This document shows, one piece after another, positions 34,806 through 43,194 of a DNA stretch of 64,000 nt (positions are counted from its first letter, which is position 1; the number at the start of each line of letters is the position of its first letter). Made by a program: the position numbers and the translations under genes. Origin of the DNA: Flavobacterium sp. (GTDB lineage: Bacteria; Bacteroidota; Bacteroidia; Flavobacteriales; Flavobacteriaceae); contig NZ_JAPZSU010000012.1 in assembly GCF_027531905.1 (NCBI RefSeq), positions 28,672 to 92,671 of the forward strand, in the 5' to 3' direction. Below the pieces are notes generated by a model that had not been told where the DNA came from, did no database searches, and saw only the letters and a list, made by a program, of their open reading frames with translations.

Positions 34806-35510
34806 ATGATAAAATTGAATGATTACTTAGGAAGTATTGTGGCTAGTTTTACCAATGCTAAAATAATGTCTGACCTTCAAACTGTAAAATTGGCTGAAGA
34901 ATATGCAAAACACGATTATTTGAAGCATTTTTCAATTCCAAGAATGCGAATTGACGATGTTGAAATGACAATTCCAATTGCCTTAGATGAAATTGAAAAC
35001 ATCTCAAAACCTCCAGTAATTGGTTTTGATAGTCTAAAGATTAACACTTTGGTTTATAGTTTTCTATTAGAAAAAATTGGAGTCTTAAAAATCACAAAAG
35101 AGCCCTCCAGATTGTTGCAAACGGAAACAGCTAAACAAGTTGGTGTTTTAGAAAAACAAATCAAACTAGCCAATAGTCACGGTCCTGTTTCGGGTTTTTC
35201 AAAAGAAATCGTAGTCTATTTTTTAAGGATAATCGAAAAGTATGCTTTGGTGAACAAAGAGGTATTAGCCAAAATGAACATTGAGTTGCTTAGTAAAGAT
35301 TTGATTGCTGTTGTAACCAAAGAAATTACTATTAATAAAGAAGTTGAAGCTTTGGCCAATCTTAATATTGTTGTTGAAGCCAGTAAATTAAGGGAACTTA
35401 AGTCTGAAAATTTGATTTTCATTAAATTGAAAATTTCTGAAAATGGTATGGAGTGGAGTAGATCTGAAAATGCAAATGGAGAAATCGAATCAAAATTATT
35501 ACCAGAATAG
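34806..35510 (+). CDS. DUF2589-like partner protein
   Basis: The 234-aa protein shares one clear motif with its neighbour: HFSIPRMRIDDVEMTIPIAL against LSIPSIRIEEMTIDF. It is preceded by a helix DYLGSIVASFTNAKIMSDLQTVKLAEEYAKH seen in DUF2589-type partners. The middle and C-terminal parts are helical, then beta-rich with a Glu-rich tail. No signal peptide. Its stop is 2 bp before the third gene, so these two are translationally coupled. Confidence 0.7.
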   Translation: MIKLNDYLGSIVASFTNAKIMSDLQTVKLAEEYAKHDYLKHFSIPRMRIDDVEMTIPIALDEIENISKPPVIGFDSLKINTLVYSFLLEKIGVLKITKEPSRLLQTETAKQVGVLEKQIKLANSHGPVSGFSKEIVVYFLRIIEKYALVNKEVLAKMNIELLSKDLIAVVTKEITINKEVEALANLNIVVEASKLRELKSENLIFIKLKISENGMEWSRSENANGEIESKLLPE

Positions 35511-35512
35511 CG

Positions 35513-36064
35513 ATGAAAAAATCAACATTGAATCTAGTTAGTGTTCTAAAAAACAATTTGTTGGAATTCCCAAAAATAACTAGAAGTCTAGAAAATAAGG
35601 ATCCGTTTTTTGTTGAGAAATTAGCAGCATGGATCCAAAAAAACGAGGAAATATTTAGCACGTATACGATTAGCGAGGTTTCTGAATTATCAGGTTTGTA
35701 TAGTAAATTGTTGATTCCAAGGTTTTCTGATACTAAAAATAGTTCTTTTAAGAAAGCGCAATTAAAAGCCGCTTCGGAGATATTATATGATTTACAAAGT
35801 TTGGTATTGACCGTTTTGAAACCCTTTGAATTGAAAGTTGAAGAATGTAGAGAATTGGTGAAACAGATAGTATTGATCATCAGTCAAGCACAAGTGGTAA
35901 AGTACGATGCTAATTTACCATTTGAAAATTTTGTAGATATCATTTGGAAATTTACCCTATCGAATGAACAATTGAAGGCAGGAGCAATAAAATTAAAAAC
36001 AATGCTAATTATGTCCGATATTCAAATGCTTATTGCAGAGGAAATTGATCTTGAAGATTTTTGA
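35513..36064 (+). CDS. Hypothetical helical protein, third gene of the DUF2589 set
   Basis: Family not recognised. The 183-aa protein is predicted almost all helical (LNLVSVLKNNLLEFPKITRSL, AQLKAASEILYDLQSLVLTVLKPF, LKAGAIKLKTMLIMSDIQMLIAEEIDL), without a signal peptide or Cys. Its 2-bp spacing from the previous gene argues for a shared complex. A terminator follows at 36134. Confidence 0.72.
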   Translation: MKKSTLNLVSVLKNNLLEFPKITRSLENKDPFFVEKLAAWIQKNEEIFSTYTISEVSELSGLYSKLLIPRFSDTKNSSFKKAQLKAASEILYDLQSLVLTVLKPFELKVEECRELVKQIVLIISQAQVVKYDANLPFENFVDIIWKFTLSNEQLKAGAIKLKTMLIMSDIQMLIAEEIDLEDF

Positions 36065-36133
36065 TGGTAATTTAATTTATTTTTATAGAAAAGAATGAAA
36101 AAGAAGATACTACGTTACGTTTGTAAAAGTTAT

Positions 36134-36174
36134 ACAACCCCAAAATAAAAACTATTTTGGGGTTGTCTTTTTCT
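36134..36174 (+). terminator. Intrinsic terminator of the DUF2589 set
   Basis: ACAACCCCAAAATA and TATTTTGGGGTTGT are perfect 14-bp arms followed by a T-rich run. Confidence 0.9.
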
Positions 36175-36204
36175 TTACAACTTTTTTTAAGTTGCTATTA
36201 TTGG

Positions 36205-36239
36205 TAAAAAAAATGAGCCCGATATTTTCGAGCTCATTA
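36205..36239 (-). terminator. Intrinsic terminator of the M56/BlaI operon
   Basis: On the minus strand AATGAGC pairs with GCTCATT, with further partial pairing inside, and nine T residues follow. Confidence 0.8.
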
Positions 36240-36276
36240 ATATAGTACAATCGTATTCTTTAATATTTTGTTGAGA

Positions 36277-38151
36277 TTATTTTTTTTGATTTTTCTGAGT
36301 ATCAGCTTTCGCCTTTTCTATTTCTTTTTTGGCTTTTAGAATTTCTTGTTTCGCTTTTTCTATTTCGGCTTTTGCTTTTTGCATTTCAATTTTTGATAGC
36401 TCAATTTCTTTTCTAGCACGTTCCATTTCGGCTTGCATGTTTTCTCTGTCGTTGAGAGAGCGTTCTACATCAGCTTGAGCTCTTTTGATTATTTTGTTCA
36501 CATTTACCTCAGTTCTTCCATCTTTAGTTGTAATTGCGATTACGCCGTTTTTACCATCGTCTCCGTATTTTTCAATAGAGATGTCTCCTTTATATACATC
36601 CATTCTTTCGATTGATTTGGAATCTAATTTCGAAGTTAATTCTTCCATAGTGACATCCACTTTTTTCCCATTGATGTAAACTATTGGTTTTTCACCATTT
36701 TTACTATTCTTTATGGAAATTGTTTTTTTGACAACTGTGTATGGGGTGTTTGGCGATGTTGAATTATATGGCGTATGAATAGAAGGAGGTACTTTTTCGT
36801 TAGCAAATATCGAAGGAGCATCTGGTGCATCTAGTGCATCAGGAACACTTGGAGCATCTGGTGGAGTTAAATCCTCTTCGTCATCACTAAAAGAAAAAGC
36901 AAAGTTAGATTCTTCATCATCTGAAGAATTTAGTACTATTCTTTTATTGATTTTAGCATTTGGTTTGTTTTTGCCTGTGTATAATCCAATACTAGTTTTT
37001 CCATTTTTGTCTGTGCTTTTTGAAAAAGTAATAGGCTCAATTGGTTTGTCTCCACTAAATTGACTTGTTCCTTTCTTTCCCTGATTGTCATCAAATTGTA
37101 CTTTGATTCCTGTAATTTCTTGATTAGCATTACGCTTAACTTTCGAAATTTTTAGGTTAATGCCATGTTGGTCTTTCAGTAATTGTGCTTCTTGTTTTAA
37201 CTTGGCATCAGAAGTGTTTTTGTCTATGACTAAAATGATGTCTTCTGTTGTTGTTTTGGATGATGTAGTGTGTGTTACTGTTTTCTCTTGCGCCAAAACC
37301 TTAATTTGGAAAATAAATACAAAGGCGATTAAGGCTGGAAGTATCAGCGCGTACTTCCACGAATTCCATTTTTTTGATTGATTTTTGTTTAACATAACGA
37401 TTCGTTTTTTGATTAATGATTGATAAAAATGATTGGTAAGGGCAACACAATTTTCGTGTGTTGTTATTTTTAAAAGTGCCATTTGATAGGCCTTTTTGTC
37501 GCCTAGTCGTTTGGTAGCTTCGTTATCCGCAATGAATTCAAGGTTTTGAAGTATGGCTCTTTGGTACAACCAAATAAAAGGATTGAACCAAAACACGATA
37601 CTAAAAAAGCGAATAATCAAAACATCTATGGTATGGTGTTGCTCGCTGTGCACTTTTTCGTGTTCTAAAATGCTTTGTAATTCTGATGGAGAATACAAAG
37701 AAGAATTGAAAACAATCGTGTTGAAATACGAAAAAGGCGCTATTTTTTCTGGAACATCAATCAATTTGAAGTCGGCTTGTTGTTGCGCTTTGGTTTTATA
37801 CAATACTCGATTCAAACTCCAATAATCCATTCCAAATTTGATGAAGAACAAGGCAGAACCTACTATATAAATGGCAATGGCAGACAAATACCAATTTATT
37901 TCAAAGGTTTCCTCAGGCGCAACTTCCTGCATTGGCAGTTCAGAAATAGGAAAAGTGAGTGGAGTAGGGGTTACCCAAACAATTTTTGTAATGTAGAATA
38001 ACGGAAGCACCACAGCTGTTCCTAATCCAGCGAGTAAGAAAAAGCGATTGACTGTAAAGAAAGTTTCTTTTCGTAACAAGAAATAGTAAGCCAAATAAAA
38101 TAAGGCAATCAAACCGCTTGCTTTTAGTAAGTAGATATAGAGAGTTTCCAT
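36277..38151 (-). CDS. M56 (BlaR1-like) membrane metallopeptidase with TonB-plug-like tail
   Basis: The N-terminal 290 residues form the BlaR1/MecR1-type peptidase: membrane helices, HEKVHSEQHHTIDVL with the zinc-binding HxxxH, and a final helix YALILPALIAFVFIFQI. The periplasmic part is unusual. A linker rich in DAP motifs leads to VVKKTISIKNSKNGEKPIVYINGKKVDVTMEELT and IERMDVYKGDISIEKYGDDGKNGVIAITTKDG, which resembles a TonB-dependent receptor plug. It ends in a heptad-like coiled coil (AKAEIEKAKQEILKAKKEIEKAKAD). It lies 5 bp after the BlaI-type repressor gene, its likely substrate. Confidence 0.88.
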   Translation of the reverse strand: METLYIYLLKASGLIALFYLAYYFLLRKETFFTVNRFFLLAGLGTAVVLPLFYITKIVWVTPTPLTFPISELPMQEVAPEETFEINWYLSAIAIYIVGSALFFIKFGMDYWSLNRVLYKTKAQQQADFKLIDVPEKIAPFSYFNTIVFNSSLYSPSELQSILEHEKVHSEQHHTIDVLIIRFFSIVFWFNPFIWLYQRAILQNLEFIADNEATKRLGDKKAYQMALLKITTHENCVALTNHFYQSLIKKRIVMLNKNQSKKWNSWKYALILPALIAFVFIFQIKVLAQEKTVTHTTSSKTTTEDIILVIDKNTSDAKLKQEAQLLKDQHGINLKISKVKRNANQEITGIKVQFDDNQGKKGTSQFSGDKPIEPITFSKSTDKNGKTSIGLYTGKNKPNAKINKRIVLNSSDDEESNFAFSFSDDEEDLTPPDAPSVPDALDAPDAPSIFANEKVPPSIHTPYNSTSPNTPYTVVKKTISIKNSKNGEKPIVYINGKKVDVTMEELTSKLDSKSIERMDVYKGDISIEKYGDDGKNGVIAITTKDGRTEVNVNKIIKRAQADVERSLNDRENMQAEMERARKEIELSKIEMQKAKAEIEKAKQEILKAKKEIEKAKADTQKNQKK

Positions 38152-38156
38152 AACGC

Positions 38157-38513
38157 TTATTTTTGTTCAATCATCGCTAATATTTCTCGTAATTCTTCAG
38201 CAGATATTTTTTCTTCTTTCGCAAATTGCGATACCATATTCTTGTAGGAACTGCCAAAAAATGTTGCTATGGCATTCGACATGAAGTTCTTGCGATAGTC
38301 TTCAATTTTAACGACAGGAAAATATTGATGGGTGTTGCCAAAAGCGTTGTGCGACACATATCCTTTCTCTTCTAGATTTCTAACAATGGTAGAAAGGGTG
38401 TTGTAGTGGGGTTGATCTTCGGTGATTTCTGCTTGAATTTCTTTTACAAAAGCTTTTTTAAGCTTCCATAAAATGTGCATAATTTCTTCTTCTTTGTTGG
38501 TTAATTTTTGCAT
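38157..38513 (-). CDS. BlaI/MecI/CopY-family transcriptional repressor
   Basis: The 118-aa winged-helix repressor opens MQKLTNKEEEIMHILWKLKKAFVKEI and has the wing HYNTLSTIVRNLEEKGYVSH. It is a dimer that is cleaved or released after signalling by the M56 peptidase encoded next to it. Probable operators lie upstream at 38547-38564 and 38591-38610. Confidence 0.93.
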   Translation of the reverse strand: MQKLTNKEEEIMHILWKLKKAFVKEIQAEITEDQPHYNTLSTIVRNLEEKGYVSHNAFGNTHQYFPVVKIEDYRKNFMSNAIATFFGSSYKNMVSQFAKEEKISAEELREILAMIEQK

Positions 38514-38546
38514 CTCGATTAAGTTTGATGTATTGACAAAACAAAC

Positions 38547-38610
38547 CTACAACTATTTTTGTAGTTAACAAACTAAAAATATAGTTATTTAACTAAATTT
38601 TAAGTTAGTT
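38547..38610 (-). promoter_or_regulatory. Candidate BlaI operators
   Basis: CTACAACTATTTTTGTAG (38547-38564) has the TACA/TGTA half-sites of BlaI/MecI boxes. AACTAAATTTTAAGTTAGTT (38591-38610) is a second dyad with AACTAA/TTAGTT ends. Both lie 34-97 nt upstream of the repressor start. Confidence 0.5.
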
Positions 38611-38647
38611 GAGATTTTACTATCTCAAAATGCAGTAAAATAGGGAG

Positions 38648-39865
38648 TTATTGGTTTTCTTTACGAACCAATCGCATTACCCAAATACAACCCAAAATGG
38701 ATACTACGCCCAAGAAAGCCATAAAAAGCCAATTGTTTTGGTAGCCAAATCGACTGATAATATCCATTCCAGTTTTGGAACTAACGATATGTGCCAAACT
38801 AAAACTCATCGTAAAAAGGGCCATATAACGCCCTTCGTGTCCCTTGGGAGCTCGACTCAAAGCAAAAGAATTCGAAAAAGGAAAAATGAACATTTCTCCA
38901 AAAGTGATCAACAATAAACTGAGTACTAAAAAACCTACCCAAAATTGAAACAACAGTACCAAGAAACTGATGGACATAAATACACAGCCCCAAAGAATGA
39001 TTTTCAGCTTGTTCACATTTTTGCGTTGGGAAACACTTACGATAGGCATTTCTAGGAAAAATATAATCAACCCGTTTAACGACAATAGCAATCCACTTTG
39101 AAATTCAGTCAAGCCAAATTGTTCTTTATGGTACAAAGGCAAAGTAGTAAACAATTGAAAAAACAATACCGCTGTTATGAAACAAACAAACAAGAAAATC
39201 CAAAAAACGGTGTCTTTAAACACTGATATTCTGGTAGCATTGATTTCTTTCAGTTTTTCTTTGTCGATAGTGCTTTTCTTTTCCTTTACCAAAAGGGCAA
39301 AAATCAAAATAGAAACAATACAAGAAGCACCGTCTACCCAAAACAATCCTTGATATCCCATCCTCATAATGATTAAACCGCCAAGCGCTGGACCAGCGGC
39401 AAGTCCCAGGTTTACAGCCAAACGAACTAAGGTCAAAGCTCTAGTTCTGTTCTCTGGTTTGGCATAAGTACCTAGGGAGACAAACATAGCAGGTCGAAAC
39501 ATGTCGGCTATTGACATGATAAAAAACATGCTAAAACACAGTGCCCAAAAAGAAGTTACATATTGCATAAAAAAAAACAAAACGCCTGTGGTAAACAAAC
39601 TGAAAATCATTATTTTGTAAAACCCAATTTTGTCGGATAGTTTTCCACCTAGCCAAGAACCGAGCATAGAGCCTAAACCAAAACAGACCATAATCCATCC
39701 CACTTGCCCAAACGAAAAACCAAGGTCTTCTTTCAAGTATTTGGACAAAAAAGGCAACACCATCGTTCCAGCTCGATTGATAAAAGTCATCAAAGTAAGT
39801 ATCCAAATTTCTCTTGAAAAGCCTCGGTAATTGTCAAAATAGCGTTGAATGGCAGTGGTCAGCAT
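38648..39865 (-). CDS. MFS exporter
   Basis: About 12 transmembrane segments and the loop-2 signature LGSMLGSWLGGKLSDKIGF place it in the drug/metabolite-export MFS. The ORF track starts at 39955, only 3 bp from the divergent DUF1684 start, leaving no room for promoters. The ATG at 39865 (MLTTAIQRYFDNYRGFSREIW) begins just before the first conserved segment, so I use it (405 aa). Substrate unknown. Confidence 0.85.
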   Translation of the reverse strand: MLTTAIQRYFDNYRGFSREIWILTLMTFINRAGTMVLPFLSKYLKEDLGFSFGQVGWIMVCFGLGSMLGSWLGGKLSDKIGFYKIMIFSLFTTGVLFFFMQYVTSFWALCFSMFFIMSIADMFRPAMFVSLGTYAKPENRTRALTLVRLAVNLGLAAGPALGGLIIMRMGYQGLFWVDGASCIVSILIFALLVKEKKSTIDKEKLKEINATRISVFKDTVFWIFLFVCFITAVLFFQLFTTLPLYHKEQFGLTEFQSGLLLSLNGLIIFFLEMPIVSVSQRKNVNKLKIILWGCVFMSISFLVLLFQFWVGFLVLSLLLITFGEMFIFPFSNSFALSRAPKGHEGRYMALFTMSFSLAHIVSSKTGMDIISRFGYQNNWLFMAFLGVVSILGCIWVMRLVRKENQ

Positions 39866-39958
39866 CTTTTTTTTCGTTTTGCCAAAGGTAGTAACTTTGA
39901 CCGGAAGCACTTTGCTGACTGCTAACTTTAAACTATTTTTGCCAAAACGACTCAAAAG

Positions 39959-40561
39959 ATGAAAAAAGCACTTGTTGTATTGATGATTATTTGCTCAAAT
40001 TGGACTTTCGGACAAGCTCAAAAAGGCAAAGAAGCCGTAGAAAAATTCCAAAAGGAACTCAATGCAGAATATGCTTCTGCTGAAAAAAGTCCTTTGCTCA
40101 AAGAGGATTTAGCCGTTTTCAAAAGCTTGGATTTTTTTCCTTACAATCCCAACTTGCAAATTGAAGCTCGTTTTGTTCGTACGCCGAATGAGAAGGTGTT
40201 CGAAATGAAAACCTCTACGACAAGAAAACCCTTGTATATTAAATTCGGAGAAGCGCATTTCAATATCGACGGAAAAGCTTTGGTACTCAATATTTATCAA
40301 AACATCGAACTTTCCAAAAAGAAAGAATATGTAGACTACTTGTTTTTGCCTTTTTCTGACCTGACTTGCGGCAAAGAAAGTTACATCGGCGGACGCTACA
40401 TCGATTTGAAAATCCCAACAAGCGATACTATTCTTATCGATTTCAATACGGCTTACAACCCTTATTGCGCTTACAATCACAAATATTCTTGCCCCATAGT
40501 GCCGCTTGAAAATGATTTGCCAATAGCCATAAATGCGGGAGTAAAAAAGTTTCACGACTAA
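39959..40561 (+). CDS. DUF1684 domain secreted protein
   Basis: The 200-aa protein has a signal peptide (MKKALVVLMIICSNWTFGQ) and the DUF1684 core: DLTCGKESYIGGRYIDL, then IDFNTAYNPYCAYNHKYSCP, which resembles a small hydrolase-like domain with a Cys-rich end. Function not known. The TatD gene begins directly after its stop, with no spacer. Confidence 0.85.
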   Translation: MKKALVVLMIICSNWTFGQAQKGKEAVEKFQKELNAEYASAEKSPLLKEDLAVFKSLDFFPYNPNLQIEARFVRTPNEKVFEMKTSTTRKPLYIKFGEAHFNIDGKALVLNIYQNIELSKKKEYVDYLFLPFSDLTCGKESYIGGRYIDLKIPTSDTILIDFNTAYNPYCAYNHKYSCPIVPLENDLPIAINAGVKKFHD

Positions 40562-41218
40562 ATGAAATATTTCAATTTACATACGCACAAAGCCACTCAA
40601 AATCCCAACCGAATCGAGTTGGTCAATCAGTATCCAAACGAGTTCGAGAACTCTTTTCCCTATTATTCCATTGGCATTCATCCTTGGTATATTGTGGAGG
40701 AGCGAATAGCAAGCGATTTGGAAATCATCGAGCAACAACTCCAAGACCCCAATTGTTTGGCCTTGGGCGAGTGCGGTTTAGACAAGCGAATTGCCATTCC
40801 GTTAGAGGTGCAACAAGCCGTTTTTGAACAACAATTGCATTTGGCGCAAAAGTACAACAAACCTGTAGTGATTCATTGTGTGGCGGCGTATCAGGAGGTA
40901 ATAGCTAGTAGTAAGAAATTAAAAATCACTGTTCCACTACTCATTCACGGATTTTCAAAGAACGAAACCGTGGCGCAATCGTTACTCAACAACGGATTTT
41001 ATCTGTCCTTTGGGAAGTATTTGGTTCAAAATCCAGCTTTAGCAAGCGTTTTTCAAAAAGTGCCAGACCATCAGTTCTTTCTAGAAACCGATACCATCGA
41101 AAACGGAATCGAAGAAGTCTACGCTTTGGCCGCCCAATACAAAAACACAACCGTTGAAGCCATACAGCAGCAAATCAACGCAAACATAAAACGAGTTTTT
41201 GGACTACAACTCGATTGA
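40562..41218 (+). CDS. TatD family metal-dependent deoxyribonuclease
   Basis: The 218-aa protein has metal-binding LHTH near the N-terminus, LALGECGLDKRI, PVVIHCVAAYQE, LIHGFSKN and FLETDTIE, the classical TatD metal-ligand set. TatD proteins are 3'-5' exonucleases or related hydrolases. The ATG directly follows the DUF1684 stop, so the two are coupled. At 218 residues it is shorter than typical TatD, by loss in loop regions. Confidence 0.87.
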   Translation: MKYFNLHTHKATQNPNRIELVNQYPNEFENSFPYYSIGIHPWYIVEERIASDLEIIEQQLQDPNCLALGECGLDKRIAIPLEVQQAVFEQQLHLAQKYNKPVVIHCVAAYQEVIASSKKLKITVPLLIHGFSKNETVAQSLLNNGFYLSFGKYLVQNPALASVFQKVPDHQFFLETDTIENGIEEVYALAAQYKNTTVEAIQQQINANIKRVFGLQLD

Positions 41219-41241
41219 TTTTAGAATAAAATGAATTTTTA

Positions 41242-41348
41242 GGAGCAGAAAAAATAGGCATTTTAGCCAGCAAAGTCCCGTTATCCGCTATATCTTTGCT
41301 TTTTTAAAGAAAAAAAGCAAAGGATGCCGCTCCTACCGGGGCTAGAAG
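41242..41348. ncRNA. Family A structured repeat, copy 2
   Basis: The same 107-nt length as 16437-16543. AGTCCCG (41274-41280) pairs with CGGGGCT (41337-41343), and CTTTGC...GCAAAG forms the central hairpin. Base changes between copies are concentrated outside the paired parts. Confidence 0.6.
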
Positions 41349-41425
41349 GGAAGATTGGGGATTTTTAGGAAACATTGAAAAAAGAAAAAAGATTCTCACT
41401 TTGGTTGAAATACAAATAAAAAAAA

Positions 41426-41572
41426 TTAACCACATAGAATTATAGATTAAAAGTAAATCAACCTAGAAAAAATAGAAATAGCACTATTTTTCACATAGAT
41501 GAGCTATGTGAATAGTAAAACGTCTATTTCTTTCTATTAAAACCTACAAATTCTATGACTCTATGTGGTTAA
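41426..41572. repeat. Family B palindromic repeat, copy 1
   Basis: TTAACCACATAGA begins the element and TCTATGTGGTTAA ends it, making 13-bp terminal inverted repeats around 147 bp. The centre has CACATAG/CTATGTG and a wider TAGAAATAG/CTATTTCT arm. The sequence matches 49819-49961 in the opposite orientation. No ORF. The 41219-41681 gap is filled by this and family A copy 2. Confidence 0.8.
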
Positions 41573-41681
41573 AAATAAAGTAACTCAAACAGTTTACTAC
41601 AATTAATAAGTAGCAAAAACTAAAATGACTTAAATGTTTATAAAACAATCAAATAACAAAGAATAACTTTAAACAAAGAAT

Positions 41682-42395
41682 ATGGCAGAGTGGACAGAAA
41701 GAGCCGAGCTTTTATTTAAAGCCGAAGGATTACAAAAATTACAAAACGCTAAGGTATTAGTCGTAGGACTTGGAGGAGTAGGCTCATTTGCTGCCGAGTT
41801 TTTGGCAAGAGCAGGCGTAGGGAATATGACGATTGTCGATGGCGACGTGGTAGACATTACCAATATCAATCGTCAATTACCAGCCTTACATTCCACTGTA
41901 GGGCAACCAAAAGTAACCGTCGTTGGCGACCGATTAATGGACATCAATCCCGCACTTAACCTTACTCGAGTAGAAGAATTTTTATCTCCAGAGCGCGCTT
42001 TAGAGATTGTTTCTACCGATTATGATTATGTTTTGGACTGTATCGATAGCGTAACTCCTAAATTGAATTTGATTTTGTCAGCCAAAAGAAACAGAGTTAA
42101 AATCATCAGTAGTATGGGAGCTGGAGGGAAAATGTTAGCTTCAAAAGTAAAAGTCACAGACATTTCCAAAACAATGAATTGTTACTTCTCCAAAACCATA
42201 AGACGTCGCCTAAAAGAATTAAAAATCAACAAACTGAAAGTAGTTTTTTCTTCAGAAATTCAAGACCCAAATAGCTTAAGAATGACTGATGGTTCTAATT
42301 TCAAGAAATCATTTTACGGAACCAATAGCTATATGCCAGGTCTTTTTGGCCTGCATGCGGCCGAAACTGTAATTCGTTATTTACTGAAGAATTAG
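41682..42395 (+). CDS. tcdA: tRNA threonylcarbamoyladenosine dehydratase TcdA
   Basis: TcdA is an E1-like enzyme that cyclises t6A37 on tRNA with ATP. The 237-aa protein has KVLVVGLGGVGSFAAEFLARAGVGNMTIVD (adenylation site), DITNINRQLPA, DCIDSVTPKLNLI and SSMGAGGKM. It acts downstream of the t6A pathway to which tsaE at the other end of the window belongs. Confidence 0.93.
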   Translation: MAEWTERAELLFKAEGLQKLQNAKVLVVGLGGVGSFAAEFLARAGVGNMTIVDGDVVDITNINRQLPALHSTVGQPKVTVVGDRLMDINPALNLTRVEEFLSPERALEIVSTDYDYVLDCIDSVTPKLNLILSAKRNRVKIISSMGAGGKMLASKVKVTDISKTMNCYFSKTIRRRLKELKINKLKVVFSSEIQDPNSLRMTDGSNFKKSFYGTNSYMPGLFGLHAAETVIRYLLKN

Positions 42396-42470
42396 TCCTT
42401 AGTAATTAGTTCAATACAAACAAGCAACTCAGAAACTTAGCTTCTTAGCTACTTAGCAACTTAAAAAAAT

Positions 42471-43130
42471 ATGATACAAACTGTGATTTTTGATATGGAT
42501 GGGGTAATTGTAGACACAGAACCTGTTCATCGTTATGCCTATTATCAATTATTTGATGAATTAAATATTACCGTTCCCGAGGAAATGTATACTTCTTTTA
42601 CAGGTTTTTCAACACGTAATACTTTTCAGTTTTTAAAAAATGAATTTGGTTTATTCCATGAAGTAGAGGATTTGATCCAACGTAAGCGGAACCTTTTTAA
42701 TGATGCTTTCGATACCAAAGAAGATTTGGAATTGTTGGCCGGTGTTGAAAATTTAATCAAAGATCTTCACCAAAATGAAAAGCAATTAATTGTTGCTTCC
42801 TCAGCTTCAAAAGTTACGATTGATCGAGTGTTTAAAAGATTTGATTTGCATCGGTATTTCTCCCACATCGTTAGTGGTGAGGATTTTCCGCAATCCAAAC
42901 CGCATCCTGCCATTTTTGAGCACGCGGCGAGTCTCTCAATTGCTCCTAAAGAAAACTGTATCGTCATCGAAGACAGTACGAATGGCGTGAAAGCAGCCAA
43001 TGCCGCTGGAATTTTTTGTGTTGGGTATCAGAGCTTTCATTCCAAAGACCAAAATTTAGCATCTGCTGATTGCATCATTCAAGATTTTAATGAATTGAAC
43101 GCTGAAACTGTTTCAAAATTGGGTTTTTAA
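42471..43130 (+). CDS. HAD-superfamily hydrolase (beta-phosphoglucomutase/YqaB-like)
   Basis: The 219-aa enzyme shows HAD motif I FDMDGVIVDTEP, motif II in IVASSASK, and motifs III-IV in SKPHPAIFE and CIVIEDSTNGVKAANAAGI. Members dephosphorylate or isomerise phosphosugars; the substrate cannot be told. The short upstream gap holds CTTAGC-type repeats. It likely has its own promoter. Confidence 0.88.
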   Translation: MIQTVIFDMDGVIVDTEPVHRYAYYQLFDELNITVPEEMYTSFTGFSTRNTFQFLKNEFGLFHEVEDLIQRKRNLFNDAFDTKEDLELLAGVENLIKDLHQNEKQLIVASSASKVTIDRVFKRFDLHRYFSHIVSGEDFPQSKPHPAIFEHAASLSIAPKENCIVIEDSTNGVKAANAAGIFCVGYQSFHSKDQNLASADCIIQDFNELNAETVSKLGF

Positions 43131-43137
43131 ATTTTAA

Positions 43138-43171
43138 TTGTGGAAATATTTGAATCTTATTTGTAAATTTG
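43138..43171 (+). promoter_or_regulatory. Promoter of the DUF2911 gene
   Basis: TTG (43138-43140), 23 bp, then TAAATTTG (43164-43171), with an ATG 24 nt later. Confidence 0.5.
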
Positions 43172-43194
43172 AGCCACTAACTTAATAAACACAT

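Noticed and set aside
36936-37130. 64-codon ORF inside the M56 gene on the same strand
   Set aside because: An out-of-frame shadow of the longer, motif-bearing frame.
41426-41572. Regular spacing of CACATAG words, considered as a short CRISPR array
   Set aside because: The words are inverted, not direct, repeats and there are no unique spacers of equal length.
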